Part shown: piece by piece, positions 27,156 through 39,550 of the stretch
How positions within the stretch are numbered: position 1 is the first letter of the stretch
Layout: each line of letters starts with the position of its first letter
Assembly (NCBI GenBank): GCA_002842395.1
Contig: PHCV01000005.1
Location: 124,001 to 188,000, forward strand
Source: Betaproteobacteria bacterium HGW-Betaproteobacteria-11
GTDB taxonomy: Bacteria; Pseudomonadota; Gammaproteobacteria; Burkholderiales; Rhodocyclaceae
Reading direction: 5' to 3'
Length of the DNA stretch: 64,000 bases
Notes under the pieces: generated by a model
Databases searched by the model: none
The model's input: the letters and a program-made list of their open reading frames with translations, nothing else
What the model was told of the DNA's origin: nothing
Translations under genes and position numbers: made by a program

Positions 27156-27512
27156 ATGAAGCTATCGCCCAAACAGCATGCCTGGCTGGATTATCTTACT
27201 GTCATCATTTTTGCCGTGGCGCCGATGGCGCTGGGGCTGGCGGGCGCGGCGGCCATGTTGAGCTATCTGCTGGCCGGCGTCCATCTGCTGGTGACTCTGC
27301 TGACGGCGTTTCCTGGCGGCATGTGGCCGGTGATTCCGTTCCGGCTGCACGGCTTCATCGAACTGGCGGTCGGTCCGACGCTCCTCGCGGCGCCGTGGCT
27401 GCTCGGCTTTGCCGGCATCGCCCAGATGTTCTATTCGGCAATGGGGGTGGTGATCCTGCTGGTATGGTCGCTTACCGGCTATAGCGAGGCGCCCGAAACG
27501 GTTACGCCATGA
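27156..27512 (+). CDS. SPW-repeat-type small membrane protein
   Basis: 118 residues with four membrane segments (about 11-30, 33-55, 60-82, 87-107). The second half carries the SPW-like motif AAPWLLGFAG, and the overall pattern WLDYLTVIIFAVAPMALGLA fits SPW-repeat membrane proteins. Function is unknown. The start is supported by CAGGAGTGA seven bases upstream. It probably has its own promoter after repeat D. Confidence 0.75.
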   Translation: MKLSPKQHAWLDYLTVIIFAVAPMALGLAGAAAMLSYLLAGVHLLVTLLTAFPGGMWPVIPFRLHGFIELAVGPTLLAAPWLLGFAGIAQMFYSAMGVVILLVWSLTGYSEAPETVTP

Positions 27513-27563
27513 CTTTCCGCGCTCCCCGGGCCCGTGTTGTGCGCAGGCGGATTCGGGAAGCAA

Positions 27564-27677
27564 GGAAGCAGCGGGCAGGCCATGGTTTTACACGTGCATT
27601 TTTCTCTCCTTGGCACCCAATGGCGTATACAGCAGCGCTGGCGGAACGTCGAGAACCGTGGCCTGCCCCTTGCTTCC
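27564..27677. repeat. Imperfect 25-bp inverted repeat, MITE-like
   Basis: The left arm GGAAGCAGCGGGCAGGCCATG (27564-27588) pairs with the right arm at 27653-27677 at about 21 of 25 positions. About 64 bp lie between them. The spacer includes AGCAGCGCTGGCGGAACGTCG (27631-27651), a degenerate copy of the short repeat core. A good core copy starts three bases after the right arm. The gap 27513-27740 holds these repeats only. Confidence 0.55.
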
Positions 27678-27679
27678 TG

Positions 27680-27705
27680 AAAAAGTCGGCGTTGGCGGCA
27701 CGGCG
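27680..27705 (+). repeat. Short dispersed repeat core (26 bp), intergenic
   Basis: AAAAAGTCGGCGTTGG, then CGGC and ACGGCG. It is nearly identical to the intergenic copy at 33561-33586. It lies between the SPW protein and the uppP stop, next to the inverted repeat at 27564-27677. Confidence 0.7.
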
Positions 27706-27740
27706 CTCTTGACCGTGAGCGCCGCGGTAAAGATTCGGGT

Positions 27741-28559
27741 TCATCTCCAGTCAACCCAGCCGAACCACCAGCTGGCGAGGATCAGCAGGCCGAAGCCGAT
27801 GCGGTACCAGGCGAAGATGGTGAAGTCGTGGTGGGCGATGTAGCGCAACAGGGCGCGCACGGCGATGAAGGCGGCGGCGAAGGCAGAGAAGAAGCCGACC
27901 AGCCACAGGCCGAGGTCGTCGGCGGTGAGCAGGGCGCGTTCCTTGTAGAGTTGGTAGAGACTGGCGAGGATCAGCGTGGGGATGGCGAGGAAGAAGGAAA
28001 ACTCGGTCGCCACCGGCCGCGAGAGGCCGAACAGCAGGCCGCCGATGATCGTCGCGCCGGAGCGCGAGGTGCCGGGAATCAGCGCCAGGGCCTGGGCCAG
28101 GCCGAGCTTCAGGGCATCCATGGCGGTGAGCTGATCGAGGTTGATGACGCGGATGCGATGCGTGCGTTTTTCGGCCCAGAGGATGACAAAGGCGCCGAGA
28201 ATGAAGGTGCTCGCCACCACCGGGGCGGTGAATAGATGGGCCTTGATCGCCTCGCCGAACAGCAGACCAAGCAGGGCCAGCGGCAGAAAGGCGATGACCA
28301 GGTTCACCGCCAGCCGCTGTGCGGTCGTGTCACTCCCCAGGCCAGCCAGCAGACGGCCAAGGCGCTGCCGGTACTCCCAGCAGACGGCGAGAATGGCCCC
28401 GGACTGGATGACGATTTCGAACAGCTTGCCGCGCTCGTTGTTGAAGTCCAGCAATGCGCCGACGAGAATCAGATGGCCGGTGGAGGAAACCGGCAGAAAT
28501 TCGGTGAGACCTTCTACGGCGCCGAGCACCAGCGCCTGGAACAGGGTATGCAAATCCAT
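27741..28559 (-). CDS. uppP: Undecaprenyl-diphosphate phosphatase
   Basis: 272 residues with about eight membrane segments. The UppP/BacA signatures are [18 protein letters not shown] (catalytic Glu/Ser region) and [20 protein letters not shown]. It recycles the lipid carrier for peptidoglycan and other envelope glycans at the inner membrane. It is monocistronic as far as can be seen. Confidence 0.97.
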   Translation of the reverse strand: MDLHTLFQALVLGAVEGLTEFLPVSSTGHLILVGALLDFNNERGKLFEIVIQSGAILAVCWEYRQRLGRLLAGLGSDTTAQRLAVNLVIAFLPLALLGLLFGEAIKAHLFTAPVVASTFILGAFVILWAEKRTHRIRVINLDQLTAMDALKLGLAQALALIPGTSRSGATIIGGLLFGLSRPVATEFSFFLAIPTLILASLYQLYKERALLTADDLGLWLVGFFSAFAAAFIAVRALLRYIAHHDFTIFAWYRIGFGLLILASWWFGWVDWR

Positions 28560-28675
28560 AAGGCAATCCGGGGGAAAGTGGCCGCGAGTTTAACAGGGCG
28601 CGCCGCAATCACCTTGTCATGGATGCTCCGGAAAACCGTGGCTGCCGCTTGCCGCAGACTTCCATGCGCGTGGCG

Positions 28676-29482
28676 TCACGCCCGTTTTTTCGTCGTCGCC
28701 TTGGCGCGCGCCTGGTGTGCCGCCTTCAGTTCGTCGAACAGGGCTTCGAACTCCTGGGTCAGCTTGTGGTTGCGGTCGAGATGCACCATCGGCCTGGCCA
28801 GTTGATGCGATTCCTTGATCCTGACCGAGGAGGAGAGGAAGGAAGAAAGCACCGGCAGATCTTCGCCGCGCAGTTCGTCGATGATCTGTTGCGGCAGCCG
28901 CGCGCGGGCCTGGAACTGGTTGATGACGATGCCTTCGACGAGCAGCTCGTGGTTGTGGTCGGCGCGAATCTCGCCGACATTGTCGAGCAGGCTGTAGAGC
29001 GCGTGGCGGGCGAAGGCGTCGCAGTCGAAGGGGATCAGGCAGGCATCGGCGGCGATCAGGGCCGAGCGGGTATAGAAGTGCAGCGCCGGCGGCGTGTCGA
29101 TCCAGATTTGGTCGAAGTCCTCGAGCGCGTCGAGGGCCTCGCGCAGTTTGTAGATCTTGTAGCGCGATTCGAGCTTGGCTTGCAATTCCTCCAGCGCGGC
29201 ATCGGCCGGTAGCAGCGACAGATTCTCGAACGGGGTGTTCAGGATGAAGCCTTCCGTCGGCAACGGCCGCAGCTTGAAGTTGAGCATCTGGTCGAAGAAT
29301 CCGGTGGCCGTGTTTTCTAGGCTGTCGGCGCCGGCGCCAAGCAGATAGCGTGTCGAATTGGCCTGGGGATCGAGGTCGATGACCAGGGTACGGGCGCCGC
29401 GCAGGGCGCTGATGGCGGCCAAATTGCAGGTGATGGTGCTTTTGCCGACACCGCCTTTTTGGTTGAACACGACGCGCTTCAT
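28676..29482 (-). CDS. ParA-family ATPase (solitary)
   Basis: 268 residues starting MKRVVFNQKGGVGKSTITCN, with deviant Walker A KGGVGKST, LVIDLDPQANSTRYLLG and WIDTPPALHFYTRSAL. The C-terminus is basic (RAKATTKKRA). No parB or centromere-like site is adjacent, so it is probably not the chromosome-partition ParA. It may position another cellular cargo. An in-frame upstream extension of 12 residues exists, but the internal ATG fits the family start better. Confidence 0.85.
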   Translation of the reverse strand: MKRVVFNQKGGVGKSTITCNLAAISALRGARTLVIDLDPQANSTRYLLGAGADSLENTATGFFDQMLNFKLRPLPTEGFILNTPFENLSLLPADAALEELQAKLESRYKIYKLREALDALEDFDQIWIDTPPALHFYTRSALIAADACLIPFDCDAFARHALYSLLDNVGEIRADHNHELLVEGIVINQFQARARLPQQIIDELRGEDLPVLSSFLSSSVRIKESHQLARPMVHLDRNHKLTQEFEALFDELKAAHQARAKATTKKRA

Positions 29483-29613
29483 GACGATCTCCGCAGTTGG
29501 TTGAGCGGATTTTGCCACAGTGCGGAACGTTCAACCTTTGCCCGGCTGAAACCTGTTCGACACCCGGCGGGTTTATCATGGCGCCCCTTGGGTCATATTT
29601 TCAGGAATTTTGC

Positions 29614-31899
29614 ATGCCATCCGATCAGGAAAATCTTGACGCTGCGGCGCTCGAATATCACGCTTTCCCCACCGCCGGCAAGATCGCCGTGGTGCCGACC
29701 AAGGGGCTGATCAATCAGCGCGACCTGGGCTTGGCCTACTCCCCCGGCGTGGCCGCCGCCTGCAATGCCATCGTCGCCGATCCGGGGCAGGTCAGCCGGC
29801 TCACCGCGCGCGCCAATCTGGTCGGCGTGGTGACCAACGGCACGGCGGTGCTGGGGCTGGGCAATATCGGTCCGCTGGCGGCCAAGCCGGTGATGGAAGG
29901 CAAGGCCGTACTGTTCAAGAAGTTCGCCGGCATCGACGTGTTCGACATCGAACTCGAACAGGCCGATCCCGACAAGCTGATCGACGCCATCGCCGCGATG
30001 GAGCCGACCTTCGGCGGCATCAACCTGGAAGACATCAAGGCGCCGGAGTGTTTCCACATCGAGTCGAAGTTGCGCGAGCGGATGAAGATTCCGGTGTTCC
30101 ACGACGACCAGCATGGCACCGCCGTGGTGGTCAGCGCGGCGATTCTCAATGGCCTCAAGCTGGTCGGCAAGAAACCGGAGGAGATCAAGCTGGTTACCTC
30201 GGGAGCTGGCGCGGCAGCCTTGTCCTGTCTCAAGTTGCTGGTGTTGCTCGGGGTTCGCGTCGAGAATATCTGGGTGACCGATATCGAGGGCCTGGTCTAT
30301 GAGGGCCGCACCACGCTGATGGACCCGATCAAGGCGCGCTACGCCAAGGCCACCGCGGCGCGCACGCTGGGCGAGGTGATCGAAGGGGCGGACGTGTTCC
30401 TCGGCCTTTCCGCCGGCGGCGTGCTCAAACCCGAGATGGTGGCGAAGATGGCGCCCGACCCTCTGGTCATGGCCCTGGCCAATCCGACGCCGGAGATCTT
30501 GCCCGAGGAAGTGCGCCGCGTGCGCAGCGATGCGATCATCTCCACCGGCCGTTCGGATTACCCGAATCAGGTCAACAACGTCTTGTGTTTTCCGTTCATT
30601 TTCCGCGGCGCGCTGGATGCCGGCGCGACTACCATCAACGAGGAGATGCAGCTGGCCGCCGTGCATGCGCTCGCCGATCTGGCGCAGGCCGAGACGTCCG
30701 ACGTGGTGGCGATGGCCTATGGCGGCGAGAAGCTGGCCTTCGGCCGCGACTACCTGATTCCGCGTCCCTTCGATCCGCGCCTGATCGTCAAGATCGCGCC
30801 GGCGGTGGCCAGGGCGGCGATGGATTCGGGCGTCGCTACCCGGCCGATCACCGACTTCGTGGCGTATCTCGATCGGCTCAACAGCTTCGTCTATCACTCC
30901 GGCTTCATCATGAAGCCGGTATTCGAGGCGGCGAAACAGGCGCCGCGCCGGGTCGTCTATTGCGAAGGCGAGGACGAGCGGGTGCTGCGGGCGGTGCAGA
31001 CGGTGATCGACGAAGGCTTGGCCCGGCCGGTGGTCATCGGCCGGCCGGAAATCATCGCCCAGCGCATCAAGGAGGCCGGTTTGCGCATCGAGGCCGGACG
31101 CAATTTCACGGTGGTCGATCCGGCGATTGATCCGCGCTACAAGGAACTCTGGCTCGACTATCACCGGCTGATGGGGCGGCAGGGCATCACGCCGGCGCTG
31201 GCCCGGCAGATGATGCGTTCGGATAACACGCTGATCGGCGCCATGCTGCTCAGGCGCGGCGACGTCGATGCGCTGATCTGCGGCACGGTCGGCCAGCATG
31301 GCCGCCATCTGCGCCATATCGCCGATGTCATCGGTCTCGATCCGCGGGCGCACGCCTTCGCCGCGATGAGCCTGTTGTTGTTGCAGCAGCGCACACTGTT
31401 CATCTGCGATACCTATGTCAATGAAAATCCGGCGCCCGAACTGCTCGCCGAGATTACGCTGATGGCGGCGGAAGAAGTCCGCCGCTTCGGTCTGACGCCG
31501 AAAGTGGCGTTGCTTTCGCATTCCAATTTTGGCAGCGTGCATTCGGTCTCGGCGCAGAAAATGGCGGCGGCGCGGCGGCTGATCGAGGCGCGTGCGCCCG
31601 AGCTCGAAGTCGATGGCGAGATGCACGGCGACGCGGCGCTCTCGCCGGAAATCCGCGAGCGCACGCTGCTCGATTGCCGGCTGCAGGGCGAGGCCAATCT
31701 GCTCATCATGCCGAACGTCGATGCCGCCAACATCGCCTTCAACCTGATCAAGACCATCAATGGCGATGGCATTACCGTCGGCCCGATCCTGCTCGGCGCC
31801 GCAAAGCCGGTACATATCCTGACACCGACCGCAACGGTGCGCCGGCTGGTTAACATGACGGCGCTGGCGGTGGTCGATGCCAATGCATCGAGGGGCTGA
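29614..31899 (+). CDS. maeB: NADP-dependent malic enzyme with phosphotransacetylase-like domain
   Basis: 761 residues starting MPSDQENLDAAALEYHAFPT, with CAGGAA upstream. Residues of about 1-430 form the malic enzyme (LGLAYSPGVAAACNAI, VFHDDQHGTAVVVSAAILNG, SGAGAAALSCLKLL). It decarboxylates malate to pyruvate with NADP. The rest (about 440-760) is a PTA-like domain (VYCEGEDERVLRAVQTVIDE, NVDAANIAFNLIKT) that is usually regulatory, responding to acetyl-CoA. The length is standard for MaeB. Confidence 0.97.
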   Translation: MPSDQENLDAAALEYHAFPTAGKIAVVPTKGLINQRDLGLAYSPGVAAACNAIVADPGQVSRLTARANLVGVVTNGTAVLGLGNIGPLAAKPVMEGKAVLFKKFAGIDVFDIELEQADPDKLIDAIAAMEPTFGGINLEDIKAPECFHIESKLRERMKIPVFHDDQHGTAVVVSAAILNGLKLVGKKPEEIKLVTSGAGAAALSCLKLLVLLGVRVENIWVTDIEGLVYEGRTTLMDPIKARYAKATAARTLGEVIEGADVFLGLSAGGVLKPEMVAKMAPDPLVMALANPTPEILPEEVRRVRSDAIISTGRSDYPNQVNNVLCFPFIFRGALDAGATTINEEMQLAAVHALADLAQAETSDVVAMAYGGEKLAFGRDYLIPRPFDPRLIVKIAPAVARAAMDSGVATRPITDFVAYLDRLNSFVYHSGFIMKPVFEAAKQAPRRVVYCEGEDERVLRAVQTVIDEGLARPVVIGRPEIIAQRIKEAGLRIEAGRNFTVVDPAIDPRYKELWLDYHRLMGRQGITPALARQMMRSDNTLIGAMLLRRGDVDALICGTVGQHGRHLRHIADVIGLDPRAHAFAAMSLLLLQQRTLFICDTYVNENPAPELLAEITLMAAEEVRRFGLTPKVALLSHSNFGSVHSVSAQKMAAARRLIEARAPELEVDGEMHGDAALSPEIRERTLLDCRLQGEANLLIMPNVDAANIAFNLIKTINGDGITVGPILLGAAKPVHILTPTATVRRLVNMTALAVVDANASRG

Positions 31900-31916
31900 A
31901 ACGCAAAGGACGGAAC

Positions 31917-32921
31917 ATGACGCACGCGATCCGCTTCCACCAGACAGGCGGCCCCGAGGTGTTGCGCTGGGAAGAAGTTTCCGAAGGGTCGCACGGCGCT
32001 GCTGTCGGTAACGTGGCGCCCGACGAGGCGCGCATCCGGCATCGTGCCGTCGGCCTCAACTTCATCGATATCTACCACCGTAGCGGAGCCTATCCGTTGC
32101 CGCTGCCCTCCGGCATCGGCCTCGAAGGGGCGGGCGTGGTCGAGGCGGTGGGCAGTGCCGTCACCGATCTCGAGCCGGGCGATCGGGTGGCCTATGCCGG
32201 CGCTCCGCTGTCGCCGATCGGCGCCTATGCCGAGGTGCGCAACCTGCCGGCCGACCGCCTGGTGAAGTTGCCGGACGCCATCGACTTCAAGACCGGCGCG
32301 GCGATGATGCTGCAGGGCATGACCGCGCAATACCTGTTGCGTCGCACCTGCCCGGTGGCGGCTGGCGATGCGATCCTGATCCATGCCGCCGCCGGCGGCG
32401 TCGGCCTGATCGTCTGCCAGTGGGCGCAGGCGCTGGGCGTCACGGTGATCGGCACCGTCAGCACCGATGAAAAGGCGGCGCTGGCCAGAGCCCACGGGTG
32501 CAAGCACACGATCGTCTATACGCGCGAGAATTTTGTCGAGCGGGTCAGGGAAATCACCGGTGGCCAGGGAGTGCGGGTCGTCTATGACTCGATCGGCAAG
32601 GACACCTTCATGGGTTCGCTCGACTGTCTGCGGCCACTGGGCATGATGGTGCTGTTCGGCGCCGCGTCCGGCCCGGCGCCGCTGCTCGATATGGGCGAAC
32701 TGGCCAGGCGCGGCTCGCTGTTCCTCACCCGGCCCTCGCTGTTTACCTATACGGCGCGGCGCAGCGACCTGCTCGCCATTGCGGGCGACCTGTTCGCCGT
32801 CGTCGCCTCGGGCAAGGTCAGGATCGAAGTCAATCAGACCTATGCGCTGAAGGATGCAGCGCAGGCACACTGCGATCTGGCGGCGCGCAAGACCACCGGC
32901 TCGACGGTGCTGATACCATAG
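31917..32921 (+). CDS. qor: Quinone oxidoreductase (zeta-crystallin type, MDR family)
   Basis: 334 residues. It has the zinc-free medium-chain reductase layout: LNFIDIYHRSGAYPLPLPSG, GLEGAGVVEAVGSAV and ILIHAAAGGVGLIVCQWAQA (nucleotide-binding motif). The C-terminus is LKDAAQAHCDLAARKTTGST. It reduces quinones one electron at a time using NADPH. It lies 17 bp after maeB and 4 bp before the second ParA gene, suggesting co-transcription. Confidence 0.95.
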   Translation: MTHAIRFHQTGGPEVLRWEEVSEGSHGAAVGNVAPDEARIRHRAVGLNFIDIYHRSGAYPLPLPSGIGLEGAGVVEAVGSAVTDLEPGDRVAYAGAPLSPIGAYAEVRNLPADRLVKLPDAIDFKTGAAMMLQGMTAQYLLRRTCPVAAGDAILIHAAAGGVGLIVCQWAQALGVTVIGTVSTDEKAALARAHGCKHTIVYTRENFVERVREITGGQGVRVVYDSIGKDTFMGSLDCLRPLGMMVLFGAASGPAPLLDMGELARRGSLFLTRPSLFTYTARRSDLLAIAGDLFAVVASGKVRIEVNQTYALKDAAQAHCDLAARKTTGSTVLIP

Positions 32922-32925
32922 GCCG

Positions 32926-33555
32926 ATGGAATCCTTCCTGATTGCAAATCCAAAAGGCGGTGCCGGCAAGAGTACGCTGGCGACCAACCTGGCTGGCTAT
33001 CTGGCGCGCGCCGGACAGCGGGTGATGCTCGGCGACATCGACCGCCAGCAGTCCTCGCGCGAATGGCTGAAGCTGCGTTCGCCGGCGCTGCCGCCGATTG
33101 CCTCGTGGCGGATCGAGGAGGGCAAGCCGGCACGGCCGCCGCAGGGTGTCACGCATGTGGTGCTCGATACTCCGGCCGGCCTCCACGGCAAGAAACTGGC
33201 GCAGGTCGTCAAGCAGGTCAGGCGCGTTATCGTGCCGTTGCAGGCGTCGATCTTCGATATCCTCGCCACTCGCGATTTTCTCCTGCAACTGGCGACAGAA
33301 AAAGAAATTCGCAAGCACGAAATTTTCGTCGCTATCGTCGCCATGCGCGTCGATTCACGCACCCGCGCGGCCGGCGAGCTGGAACGCTTCCTGGCGGGAA
33401 CCGGCCTGCCGGTGATCGCCCACCTGCGCGATACGCAGAACTACGTGCAGGCGGCGGCGCATGGCCTCTCCATCTTTGATCTGCCCGCCTCGCGGGCGGC
33501 CAGGGACTGGGCCGAGTGGCAGCCGCTGATCGACTGGGCAAGTTCGCCGGCCTAG
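32926..33555 (+). CDS. ParA/MinD-like P-loop ATPase (second solitary copy)
   Basis: 209 residues starting MESFLIANPKGGAGKSTLAT. Deviant Walker A is KGGAGKST and Walker B VVLDTPAGLHG, with DIDRQQSSREW in between. It is shorter than partition ParA and resembles small ParA-like proteins that position protein clusters or act without ParB. No partner gene is adjacent; it follows qor by 4 bp. Confidence 0.85.
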   Translation: MESFLIANPKGGAGKSTLATNLAGYLARAGQRVMLGDIDRQQSSREWLKLRSPALPPIASWRIEEGKPARPPQGVTHVVLDTPAGLHGKKLAQVVKQVRRVIVPLQASIFDILATRDFLLQLATEKEIRKHEIFVAIVAMRVDSRTRAAGELERFLAGTGLPVIAHLRDTQNYVQAAAHGLSIFDLPASRAARDWAEWQPLIDWASSPA

Positions 33556-33560
33556 TTCCT

Positions 33561-33586
33561 CGCCGTTCCGCCAACGCCGACTTTTT
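33561..33586 (-). repeat. Short dispersed repeat core (26 bp), intergenic, reverse orientation
   Basis: On the minus strand: AAAAAGTCGGCGTTGG, then CGGA and ACGGCG. It differs from 27680-27705 at one position. It lies 5 bp after the ParA-like stop. The rest of the gap up to dnaE (33587-33708) shows nothing I can name. Confidence 0.7.
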
Positions 33587-33708
33587 GCATTTCTGCGGAA
33601 GATTTTTGGCATCCGGGCCAGCGCCTTTTGCCGGCAGGCGACATCCGCCTGACTGACATGGCCAGATTCGCCGGCAGTCACGCCAAGCCGCGCTAAAATC
33701 GACCGACT

Positions 33709-37154
<3,446 letters not shown>

Positions 37155-37158
<4 letters not shown>

Positions 37159-37637
37159 CGACCCTGATCGATACCGCCCTGCTCGATGCCGTCTGCGCCG
37201 AGGCGGCCGCCAGCCCGCGGCGGCGCAAGAACCACAATCTGCACGAGAGCGATGACGCCGCGGCGCACCGGCTGCTCAATGCCGTGCAGCCGGATTCCTA
37301 CATCGCGCCGCATCGCCATCTCGACCCGGCCAAGGCAGAGACCTTCGTCGTCCTGCGCGGCTTGATGGGGTTGTTGATCTTCGACGATGCAGGGAACATC
37401 GTCGCGGCGCAAAAACTCGGCGCTGGCGAGACGGCGACGGGTGTGCTCGGGGCCGATATCCCTGCCGGCATCTGGCATGCGGCCGTTGCGCTGCAGCCAG
37501 ATACCGTGATCCTCGAAGCCAAGGCCGGCCCCTATCGGCCGCTTGCCGCCGCCGAGCGCGCGCCGTGGGCGCCGGCCGAGGATGCGCCCGAGGCGGCGGT
37601 CTATCTGGCGAGCTTGCGGGCGAGGTTCGGGGTGTAG
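37155..37637 (+). CDS. WbuC-family cupin-fold metalloprotein
   Basis: 160 residues from a GTG that overlaps the dnaE stop. The N-terminus RRRKNHNLHESDDAAAHRLL, then QPDSYIAPHRHLDPAKAETF with its paired His and Glu, matches the WbuC-type cupin. LPAGIWH-like ADIPAGIWHAAVALQPDTVI follows. Biochemical role unknown; members are often found with polysaccharide genes. A 26-bp repeat core (37411-37436) encodes KLGAGETA, in a loop that seems longer than in other members. Confidence 0.85.
37411..37436 (+). repeat. Short dispersed repeat core (26 bp), in wbuC-like gene
   Basis: AAAAACTCGGCGCTGG, then CGAG and ACGGCG. The right end GCGAGACGGCG is identical to the ends of long copies A and C, so this site looks like the two ends joined with nothing between. 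It is read as QKLGAGETA. Confidence 0.6.
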
Positions 37638-37650
37638 TGCAGGCCGCTCG

Positions 37651-38469
37651 TCAGCGGCCGCTATTCTTGACGATATACATTTTCCGGTCGGCTTCACGCA
37701 ATATCTCGTCGATGCTGCGTTTGTTGCCGGTTTCGGTGGCCTGACCGATCGACAAGGCAATATCCCAGCCTTGGGCCTGAAAGGTTTTTTCAGTTGCGTC
37801 CAGGATTCTGTTCGTCAATTTTTCGCAGGAAGGTGCATCGGTCTCCGAGGCCAGCATCACGAATTCGTCGCCACCGATGCGGGCGAGCGTGTCGACCTGC
37901 CGGGAATTTTCGGTCAGGATGCGCGCCACCACCTTGAGCGCGTCGTCGCCGATCTGGTGGCCATGCTGGTCGTTCAGCTGCTTGAACCGGTCGAGATCGA
38001 TGAACAGCACCGAGTAGGGCCGGCCCGAGCGCTCGCTGCGGGATTGTTCGATGGCGAAGCGTTCATAGAACTCCAGGCGGTTGGCCAGCTCGGTCAGCGC
38101 ATCCTTGCGCGAATAATCCCGCTCCCGCCAGAGCTTGGCGACCACCCGGCCAATCACGGTAAACGTCACGCTGCGTGCAAAGGCGTTAAGGACGAGGGCA
38201 TCGAGAGGATAGTCGGGGTAGGCCGCGGCAAACTCCGCGGCACCCCAGACCAGCGCGACGAAGGTTCCGATGATTACCGGCAATTGCGTGTCCGAGCGCC
38301 GCAAGGCATGGATCGAGCTTAGACGGGCGGCCTGGATGACGGGCAAGCAATACAGCACGTCAAGGGAGTAGTACATTCCCGTTGTCAGATAATTCAGGAC
38401 GGTGATGAGGAGAATTTCCGCGACGATCAGCAGAAAGCCCCAGACCATCAGTTGATAAGGTTTACCCAT
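37651..38469 (-). CDS. Membrane-bound diguanylate cyclase (GGDEF)
   Basis: 272 residues from the ATG (a TTG 12 codons upstream is also possible). Two to three membrane segments (about 5-30, 65-95) precede the GGDEF domain (about 125-270), which has LFIDLDRFKQLNDQHGHQIG and an intact RIGGDEFVMLASE. It lacks an EAL domain and should make cyclic-di-GMP. The N-terminal sensor has no named family that I recognise. It converges with the wbuC-like gene. Confidence 0.92.
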   Translation of the reverse strand: MGKPYQLMVWGFLLIVAEILLITVLNYLTTGMYYSLDVLYCLPVIQAARLSSIHALRRSDTQLPVIIGTFVALVWGAAEFAAAYPDYPLDALVLNAFARSVTFTVIGRVVAKLWRERDYSRKDALTELANRLEFYERFAIEQSRSERSGRPYSVLFIDLDRFKQLNDQHGHQIGDDALKVVARILTENSRQVDTLARIGGDEFVMLASETDAPSCEKLTNRILDATEKTFQAQGWDIALSIGQATETGNKRSIDEILREADRKMYIVKNSGR

Positions 38470-38612
38470 TGTCGAATCGAAGCTGTTGCCTGCCGATCTG
38501 CTCAAAATACGGTATGTCCGACAAACGGAGTCAGTCCCCGCCCGTCGTTTTCAGTGCAGACAGTACCATAGTGGTATCGACTTCCCCAACAGCGACCGTT
38601 TCATCGCCGGCT

Positions 38613-38670
38613 AAAAAAGAAGCCGCCACCCAGAGCCCAGCCGGGCTCCGGGTGGGCTCTGGGTGGCGGC
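38613..38670 (-). terminator. Terminator of tRNA-Arg
   Basis: On the minus strand, a long stem (GCCGCCACCCAGAGCCCA against TGGGCTCTGGGTGGCGGC) is followed by CTTCTTTTTT. It sits about 10 bp after the tRNA 3' end. Confidence 0.9.
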
Positions 38671-38680
38671 CTCTGCGATT

Positions 38681-38757
38681 TGGTGCGCCCGGAGAGATTC
38701 GAACTCCCTACCCCTTGGTTCGTAGCCAAGTACTCTATCCAGATGAGCTACGGGCGC
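38681..38757 (-). tRNA. tRNA-Arg (anticodon ACG)
   Basis: 77 bases with encoded CCA. The acceptor stem GCGCCCG pairs with CGGGCGC, the T-loop is GTTCGAATC, and the anticodon loop CTACGAA is closed by TTGG/CCAA. The A of the ACG anticodon is expected to be modified to inosine by TadA. A strong terminator follows. Confidence 0.97.
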
Positions 38758-38848
38758 TTGAGAGCGCGAGATTATACGCAAGATTCGGCGCAAGAGTGAA
38801 CCGCGAACCCGGTGAAAATCCTTCCCGCACCGCGGTGCCCGGTTGCGC

Positions 38849-39424
38849 TCATTCGCGTTGCGCTGCGCGGACTCGCGCGGCCAATGCGCGCACCTGCTCG
38901 GCGTTCAGTTCCTCCCGGCTCTTGTCCTTGAACAGCAGCCAGAGCAGGCCGCCATTGATCAGTACCAGGGTGACCTCGATATACAGAATCGAGGCGACCA
39001 GTTGCCGTTGCGAGTTGTCGCCGAAAACGAAATAAAATCCCTCGAAGCTCGGTAATACGGCCTTGCTGATCGAGGCGAAGTTTTCGAAGGGAGGAAACAG
39101 CAGGATGACGATCAGGTTGAGCGCGATCAACACCAGGATGCGGCGTTGCAGGCGGTTGCCGCCGGGCAGTTTTCTGGCGCGGGCCGGGGTGTTGCGTAAC
39201 AGCAGCCAGGCAATTGCGGCATTGATCAGGATGACGATGATTTCGAGCGTCAGGAAATCGGCGTTCACCACCCGGTTCGGCGCCTGACGCAAGGCGAAGT
39301 AGAAGCCATCGAAGGTCGGGATGTTGCCGCGCTGCAGGCTGAAGTAGTCGTGGGGCGGGAAAGCCAGGGCCAGAGCCAGGTTGACCGCGGCGACCAGCAA
39401 GGCTAGCCGCTGCGCGCGGTTCAT
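38849..39424 (-). CDS. Membrane protein with internal duplication, unknown function
   Basis: 191 residues from MNRAQRLALLVAAVNLALAL, with four membrane segments. The two halves are similar: LAFPPHDYFSLQRGNIPTFD, GFYF, then EIIVILINAAIAWLLL; and LLFPPFENFASISKAVLPSF, EGFYF, then EVTLVLINGGLLWLLF. Each half is two helices joined by a loop with PxFxGFYF. A short basic/acidic tail (NAEQVRALAARVRAAQRE) follows. I do not recognise the family. Confidence 0.7.
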   Translation of the reverse strand: MNRAQRLALLVAAVNLALALAFPPHDYFSLQRGNIPTFDGFYFALRQAPNRVVNADFLTLEIIVILINAAIAWLLLRNTPARARKLPGGNRLQRRILVLIALNLIVILLFPPFENFASISKAVLPSFEGFYFVFGDNSQRQLVASILYIEVTLVLINGGLLWLLFKDKSREELNAEQVRALAARVRAAQRE

Positions 39425-39550
39425 GAGTCCGTTCCGAAGTGTATGCTCCACTTTCATCCCTCGAATTGTTGTGTGACGCCTTCATACAGCGTAGTGGATA
39501 AGTACTTGCCGTGCAATGCCGGACTTGGATATGGTTGGAAAGGATGTGGA

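Noticed and set aside
27502-27744. An 80-residue minus-strand frame after uppP
   Set aside because: It lies over the inverted repeat and repeat core, has no ribosome-binding site that I can see, and its composition follows the repeats.
38611-38793. A short minus-strand frame over the tRNA
   Set aside because: It is a translation of tRNA-Arg and its terminator.
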